DNA from: Conidiobolus incongruus B7586
Lineage: Eukaryota; Entomophthoromycota; Entomophthoromycetes; Entomophthorales; Conidiobolaceae
Assembly (NCBI GenBank): GCA_000697335.1
Contig: JNEM01010324.1
Coordinates: 1 to 41,011, forward strand
Reading direction: 5' to 3'
Length of the DNA: 41,011 nucleotides
Shown: piece after piece, positions 34,866 through 41,011 of the stretch
Position numbering within the stretch: the stretch's first letter is position 1
How the letters are laid out: each line of letters starts with the position of its first letter
Made by a program: the position numbers and the translations under genes
Notes under the pieces: model-generated
Told to the model about the DNA's origin: nothing
Seen by the model: only the letters and a program-made list of their open reading frames with translations
Databases searched by the model: none

Positions 34866-35335
34866 GAATTCTACTTTTTAGAGTGGGCTGGCTGATTGAG
34901 TCAATATTTCCTAAATGTGTGTCTGAAGGCTACATCCTGATGAATAAGGAAATGATATTGCTACAAATGACAGGTTCATAATATAATACCAGGGAATGCA
35001 ATTCAAGGATTGTTGAGGGATTTTATTACTATAGAATGTAGAATGACTATTGTAGTCTTGGTATATTTTAAACTTGAATGATACAAGCAAGATGGAGCAC
35101 AGGTGGATCACGAATCATATTCCCCTCTTTCAAACAGTGACAAAGTACATCGTTACCTAATGATGACCTATTCAATTCTTTCATTAAGAAAACTTTATTT
35201 AGCTAGAAGAATGTAAACACAAATTAAATAGTTGATGAAATTGATCTCAACATCGCTCAATTGATTGGCCAGGAGTCGTGGAGTACATGGAGGATAAATA
35301 CTTCCATTTAATCCAATTCAGATTAACCCTGTAAA
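34866..35335 (-). pseudogene. Possible relic of a fungal-specific transcription factor (MHR domain)
   Basis: A GC-richer island within the desert. Minus-strand pieces appear in the order expected for the fungal_trans (PF04082) middle homology region of Zn2Cys6 regulators: LSDVEINFINYLI (the 'LI..YF' opening), ELNRSSLGNDVLCHCL, RDPPVLHLACIIQV (the 'PP.LL.A' helix), and NPSTILELHSLVLYYEP with SNIISLFIRM (the 'PS..T.QAL.LL..YE...S..SW....M' helices). A possible LGNIDSISQPT continuation follows. The pieces lie in more than one frame and are separated by several stops, so nothing functional remains. The identification rests on pattern order and not on any single decisive motif; another helical fungal protein is possible. 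Confidence 0.45.
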
Positions 35336-36379
35336 TAAATATTATCGAACTAAATAACAAGCTAATCGTTTAACTAATATATTTCTATCTACATATTTTT
35401 CAATTTTATCTGATTTTTTTCTCTTAATGTTTTAACTTTAATTAATTTATATAATTTGTTCATCTCTTAATTAAGTAATTAATTCAAGCAAATTCAAGTT
35501 TTTTTACAATTCAATAGTAACTTTCGGTTATATTGATAATTGGATAATTTTGAACAAGTGAAATAAAAAAATTGAATTTAAAAAATTATTTTATCGCAGT
35601 ACTTCATTTAGAATCTATACTATACCTTTTAAAATTTAGAGGACTTTATTGATGGTTTTATCATTATTTTTATTAAATTTTAATTTTGTGTTTAATTATT
35701 TGCATGAAACTTGCTATATTTGATGATCAATTGGACTTTATGCAGATAGAGTTGGATAATAATAGATTCTGTTTATTTGATAAAAACTCAAAATAAGGTT
35801 AATTCCAAAAAAAAGATATATTGTATATGAAATAAATTCTTCTTATATGAAATAGAGTTTCCATTTTAAATTGTGAACTTTATCTTTCAATATATACCCT
35901 TTTAATCTTCATCTTGTTAAATTGATATTTATTTTAATCAAAGAATCGAATATAAATCGGATATTCTAATATATGCCAATTACATCATGAATTTGGATCC
36001 ACCCACCATATATAATCCAGAAATCAACTGTTAAGGAATTTCAAATTTAGTTACCAAATTGAGCAATCCCTGAATAGACCAAATTGCATAGTATAAAAAG
36101 CCTGACAGATTGGTTGAGTGCCTGAATCCACCAATTTTACCACTTTTAAAGTTTCAGGGAACTCATATTTATTTTATATATTACTAATCAGTTCGTTCCT
36201 TTGATCATTCCAACCCAGTTGGTTCATTCTTCATAATATAATTGTTTATTTACTTGCCTTTCCCTTAACTTTCATTGCTCCTTTTTTACCGGACTAGAAT
36301 CTTTATATTTAAGCACAATATATTGTTTCTTTCATTAATAGAATCATATCATATCATATTATTAATCTAATCATCCATA
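35336..36379. other. Intergenic DNA upstream of the NIPA-type gene
   Basis: AT-rich, becoming more balanced from about 35980. A TATAAAAAG string at 36092-36100 and pyrimidine-rich sequence at 36180-36300 suit a promoter for the gene starting at 36380, but the exact start of transcription is not evident. Confidence 0.45.
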
Positions 36380-38301
36380 ATGGGTCCAATCGGTAATAGT
36401 TCATTTACTCAAACCGATACAGCCAAATACATTGGTTTGGGTTTAGCAATATTGAGCAGTGAGTATTTTTTTATACAAAACTATATTGATCAATATATTA
36501 AATCGAGTTGTTTTTAGCTGTATTTATTGGGAGTAGTTTTATTTTGAAAAAGAAGGGTTTGATTGAATCCAGAGCTTGGGAAGAGGATAAAGGTATGCTT
36601 TATCGATTTCCCTGTATAAAAATAATAATTTAATATTATTAATTTTTAGAGGATGGTCATGCTTATTTAAAGTCTTGGTTATGGTGGTCAGGCATGTTTT
36701 TAAGTAAGTTATCAAGATAAAATTGTACAAAATGACCAATATATTAAATTTAGTATCTAGTGATTTTTGGAGAATTATGTAATTTTATTGCTTTTACTCT
36801 TGCCCCGGTCATTTTAGTAACACCGTTGGGAGCTCTAAGTGTTGTAATAAGGTAAATAACTTTGGTTTGATCCAATTTTAATATTTAAACAATACAAACT
36901 AGTGCTGTCCTTTCTTCTATCATCCTTAAAGAGCGTCTCAATTTTCACGGTAAAATCGGTTGTGCAGTTTGTCTTTTTGGATCAACAATTGTAGCACTCC
37001 ACGCTCCTACTCAAAATTCACCTGATACAATGGAAAAATTGCTTCAATTCATTAAAGCTCCAGGATTTATCGTGTATTTCATCTTTGTGATTCTTTCTAT
37101 GCTCTTTCTCATTTGGAAAGTTGTTCCAAAATACGGACACACTCATCCTATTGTCTATATCACCATCTGCTCGCTATCAGGAGGTATTTCAGTTGTTTTA
37201 CTACAAACTGTTGGTGGATCTATTGCTCAAACAATTAGTGGAAATAATCAATTTACTCACTGGCTCATGTATATTGTATTAATTTTCGTGGCTACTGCAC
37301 TGATAACTCAAATCAACTATCTCAACAAAGCACTTAACTTATTTATTACTGCCGAAGTTACTCCCTTGTACTATGTCGAATTTACTACTTCCACTATTGT
37401 CTCCAGTTCTATTTTATTTCAAGGTTATGCTACCGATCCTATTCAAATTGTTACGGTTATCTTTGCTTTCTTGTGTATTTGTGGTGGTGTTTTAGTTTTA
37501 CAAACATCTCGCATGTACGAATCTTTACGCGGAGATGAAGAAAATCCTAACCGTAGTGTGACAAGTTTACATAGCAACCGCCGTGTTTCTAATCCCATTA
37601 GCGAAAAGCGCGCAAATGACCTTGAAACTGGGCCCGAAGGACAAGTTTCAAATAATCGTCATAGTCTACCTCTAGATGGTGTTCGCTCTACCACAGAATC
37701 AAATCAATTATCCGTTCCTCAGACTACTGTAAGGAGTCCAACACCGCCTTCTAATTTAAGACAATCCTCCTTCTCTGGAAGCATTCCTAATACGATACAC
37801 AAGATTGGATCAAGATATTTTCCAAACTTGAAAGATGAACTCAAAGAGCCCAAAGTATTTGATGATGACACTCTTGAAGCAAGCAGTGCTAATTATAACC
37901 CTGTACCCTCTGTTGAACCAATCAGAAGCGAAGCTATGATCCTTCCAGTTTTCCATACTTCAACTAGGAATTCCTATGCTTCATCTTTGGGACATCAGGG
38001 TTTACAGAATCGAGGACCATCACCTATAGTAGTTCCACTGGCCGGATCAAACTCGGGAAATCCCGCTGCTCAGACTGCACCCCAGTTAGTCTCGTCGGCA
38101 TCAAATAAGGTTAGCTCTACATCAACAGCGCATCCTGAGACGCCGGTAGATTCTTCTACCTCCCAGCCTTCATTCAATATACCCAAAATTTCGAAATGGA
38201 TACCCCGTTTCGAGAAAGTGTTCAATCGTACAAATCGATCGAATTCCGAGCCTGTCCCAGCCTCAGCCAATTCCGAATCCGTTGCAAATAATGGGGTATA
38301 A
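36380..38301 (+). CDS. NIPA-family magnesium transporter with long Ser/Pro-rich tail
   Basis: Five exons, 36380-36458, 36518-36592, 36650-36703, 36761-36851 and 36903-38301, give 565 residues. Residues 15-305 contain about nine hydrophobic segments and the family blocks SSFILKKKGL, YLKSWLWWSGM, GELCNFIAFTLAPVILVTPL, GALSVVISAVLSSIILKERL and LNKALNLFITAEVTPLYYV. These are typical of NIPA proteins, related to the drug/metabolite transporter superfamily. Known NIPA proteins carry Mg2+ across the plasma or endosomal membrane. The tail of about 260 residues is rich in Ser, Pro, Asn and Thr and is probably cytosolic and phosphorylated. Human NIPA1-4 lack such an extension, while fungal members often have one. 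At intron 3 the second of two neighbouring AGs (ending 36760) must be used, because the first leads to a stop. Confidence 0.9.
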
Positions 38302-41011
38302 GCTTAAGATTACAAATGCAGAAAATTTGTATATTAGTCATTTCACAGGACCCAAAAACTAGCTTTAAAATATCTTCAGTATAAAATTAGTTGTATATAT
38401 GTATTTTGAATAAGCAATTAATCTTTTGTTTTAAATCTTAACCACTTTAATAAACTGGGTTTATACTTAATATTATTAACCAAAATAACACATTGTTTGT
38501 TATTAGTATGCATGACAAATTAACCAAATAACTAGTAATATATTTGGTAGCTTTTATACCTTTTTAAACCATATTTCTCTGGTGTAACTTATTAAATAAG
38601 CATATATGCAAATCATTCATATTCAGTTACATCGCTTATATCTATTATTTTTCTTAGTATAAATTAAACTAAATCTATTAAAACAATTCAGTATTTTTCT
38701 CTAAGTAGTCCAATATATGAAAAAAATATTCATTTTGATATTTCTATTTGTACTTCTTTATATTCCATATCTGCAATAAATTAATAATTAAAAGTGTTTA
38801 CCAATCATCAATTATTATCGCAATATGTTTAAATTAACTGCAGTTCTGAATTTCATCAATTTTTCTGATAGTATCTTTCATATGAAATATAAATCATGGA
38901 AAATTCTTTAAATTTTTCATATTCCAATTATTAGTAATAAATTTCGAAAATTAAGTCAATTTCATCCAATGATATTAGATCACCCATAATTTCAGGAGAG
39001 TATAACTCAAAAACAATATTTAAAAGGAGAGATTACCTGATTAAGGGTTGAAACTCCGATCATTTAAAAATTCAGCGAATTGACTAATATTATTTTTTTT
39101 AGTTGAAAGTCGATTATTTTTTTTAATTAGTTCAAACATTTAAAATATTGTATATTATAAAAGAATATATTAGTGGTTATAAATAAAAATGTGATATTTT
39201 TCATACTATATAGTTAACTATTGTTTTAACTTATTGATTTTAAGTTTAAAATAAGTAGTGTTTAGGTTTTTGATTAATTTAATTTATAATTCTTCAATAA
39301 TATCTATTTCTATTATTATTATACACAATTGTACTTGATTTTACAGTGATATTAATTTTAAATATTATTTGTATTAGTATTTTGAAATTTAAATAAATTT
39401 ATAATGCTGTATTCTTAGAAATTTAATATAACTCATATTAACAAACTCATTAATTCACGACATACTATCAACAGTAAAATTTCAGTATATTCATCCTTTA
39501 TCTTGTAATAATGTTTAAAACTTTATAGAATCATCCAATATCCTATTCAATCTTCTTCCGACTAATCTCACCAAGCTTACATTCAAACTGTAATCATTTT
39601 TCTCCTTTGTCAAATATTGATTTATTTTAATATATCTTTAATAAGTTAAAATCACTTGAAATTTAAGCCCAGTTTTTAAATTTTCAAGTAACTTAAAATA
39701 TGTTTATTTTTGAAAGTATCTCACAATATTATAATATAATTTAAACCTAATCTCAATGTTATTAACACTAAATAATTTTTTTATATTTACAGTGTCAATT
39801 TATACTATTTATTAAACCATAATTCAAATTTTATGACTCCTGTTTACATTTTTGATTTAATCAATTAATAGAATATTGGAATTATCCATAATTTTTATTG
39901 TAAAACAATATATTAACTATTGAGGTATTTTTGATTATCGTTATTCTTAGTATTATTTTATTATAGTATAGTATAATTATTTATCAGATGTTAATAGCAA
40001 CTAGTTTTTATTTATTAATATATATATATATATATATATGTTTTTTTGAAAATGGTAACTAACTTTTGATTTCTAGATTTATTTTTAAATTCAAAAGAAT
40101 GACTATACAACTTTTGTAAAGGATATATTACCTTAATATTGTTATTCGAATTATCTAAAATAGCCAATTTTAAGTCTCTTTTCAATCAAGATTTATCAAT
40201 ACTAGAAAAATATTTTCAATAATATTTAGAATAATTCTCATTTAGTAAAATCAAATTTTTTTTATATCAATTTATAATACATTATTGTATAATGCAGTAC
40301 TGTCTATGTCGCATTAGTAGTTATATATTTTTCAGGTTTATTATTTATATTTTCTCAATACTATATCAATAACATATAATTCATTTAATTTAAATAATTC
40401 TCCATAAATTTCAATTTTTTTCAAAAAAATTAGCAAAATAATATGAATTTACATTTTATTTTTCATTATAAAATTACAATTTTCTTATTAATAATCGAAA
40501 AATATATTTCTTTAAATTGAATTAAAAAATATATTATTACCTCATAATTATCAATGAAAATATTTTTTCACTTATATTTTTCAAATTTTTTGAATTAATT
40601 GAATTTCATCACTTTTAATTATTCACAGTCAAATGAAAATTATTTTCACATGATAATAAGAAACTCTCATATTAATTATTAATTTTCAAATATAATTAAA
40701 TATTATATATTTGATATTAGATAAATGTTCATTATATATATTTAATATTTCTAAATATAAAAAAATATTTCATAATATAAAATTAATACTGTTTATATTA
40801 TTAATAGCTTTTTATTATATTCTTAGTAAACTTTTAATACTTATAATATTTTTTTATAAAATTGAATTTTGATATTTTAAAACAAATTTAATTTATTTGC
40901 AAGAATATATTTCCTTGTAAGTATATTTTTGAATTACCTAAAATAATTATAATAATAAATTATAATTTATTAGGTATATTAGTTATGGTAACTTTATTTA
41001 ATTTTTTATAT
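38302..41011. other. AT-rich desert to the end of the window
   Basis: 2.7 kb after the NIPA-type gene. The first part should be its 3' untranslated region. A slightly less AT-rich stretch lies near 39530-39610, and a TA microsatellite at 40018-40039. No frame, RNA gene or named relic is supported. Confidence 0.5.
40018..40039. repeat. (TA)n microsatellite
   Basis: About eleven uninterrupted AT/TA dinucleotides. A simple repeat with no evident function, comparable to the one near the left end. Confidence 0.9.

Noticed and set aside
34911-35111. Minus-strand frame of 66 codons as a gene
   Set aside because: It lies inside the probable transcription-factor relic; the relic-like peptides run in a different frame and the frame itself resembles nothing.
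36539-36739. Minus-strand frame of 66 codons
   Set aside because: It is antisense to exons 2-3 of the NIPA-type gene and has no coding features of its own.

Overview
The window is nuclear DNA from a very AT-rich, intron-bearing fungus. I infer an early-diverging lineage (Conidiobolus-like Entomophthorales) because introns are about 50-60 nt with GTA..TAG ends, intergenic DNA is close to 80% AT, and the proteins are fungal in type: an Arc1-like tRNA-binding cofactor, Rsm25/mS23, a fungal CorA and a relic resembling a Zn2Cys6-factor domain. The species assignment is inference; the gene structures are read directly from the sequence. I saw no virus-like element, transposon, tRNA, rRNA or CRISPR array.

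Layout. 1-9.5 kb is a sparse region: a secreted Pro/Asn-rich protein (minus), a long desert with one unexplained GC-rich block (2736-3090), a mitochondrial carnitine/acylcarnitine carrier and two small orphan genes. 9.8-11.3 kb holds a badly decayed copy of ALG10, the ER alpha-1,2-glucosyltransferase. 13.2-25.5 kb is a dense housekeeping block: Rab5-type GTPase, Arc1-like protein, CorA-type transporter with an altered signature motif, a small possibly ubiquitin-like protein, a divergent catalytically dead MPN protein, YIF1, and a GTPBP1/2-type GTPase. 27.9-28.8 kb encodes mitoribosomal mS23 (Rsm25). 29.2-30.95 kb is a second pseudogene, of the 25S rRNA m5C methyltransferase RCM1/NSUN5, with its introns still recognisable. 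31-36 kb is desert with a possible relic of a fungal transcription factor. 36.4-38.3 kb is a NIPA-type Mg2+ transporter with a long Ser/Pro-rich tail, followed by desert to the end.

There is no operon-like logic. Themes are membrane traffic (Rab5, YIF1), magnesium transport (CorA, NIPA), mitochondria (carnitine carrier, mS23) and translation (Arc1, GTPBP1/2, mS23). The most striking result is that the deserts are not empty. At least two, probably three or four, conserved genes have decayed in place, and their stop codons include changes consistent with C-to-T or G-to-A transitions. These relics are invisible to ordinary ORF calling because the surviving frames are short and shifted.
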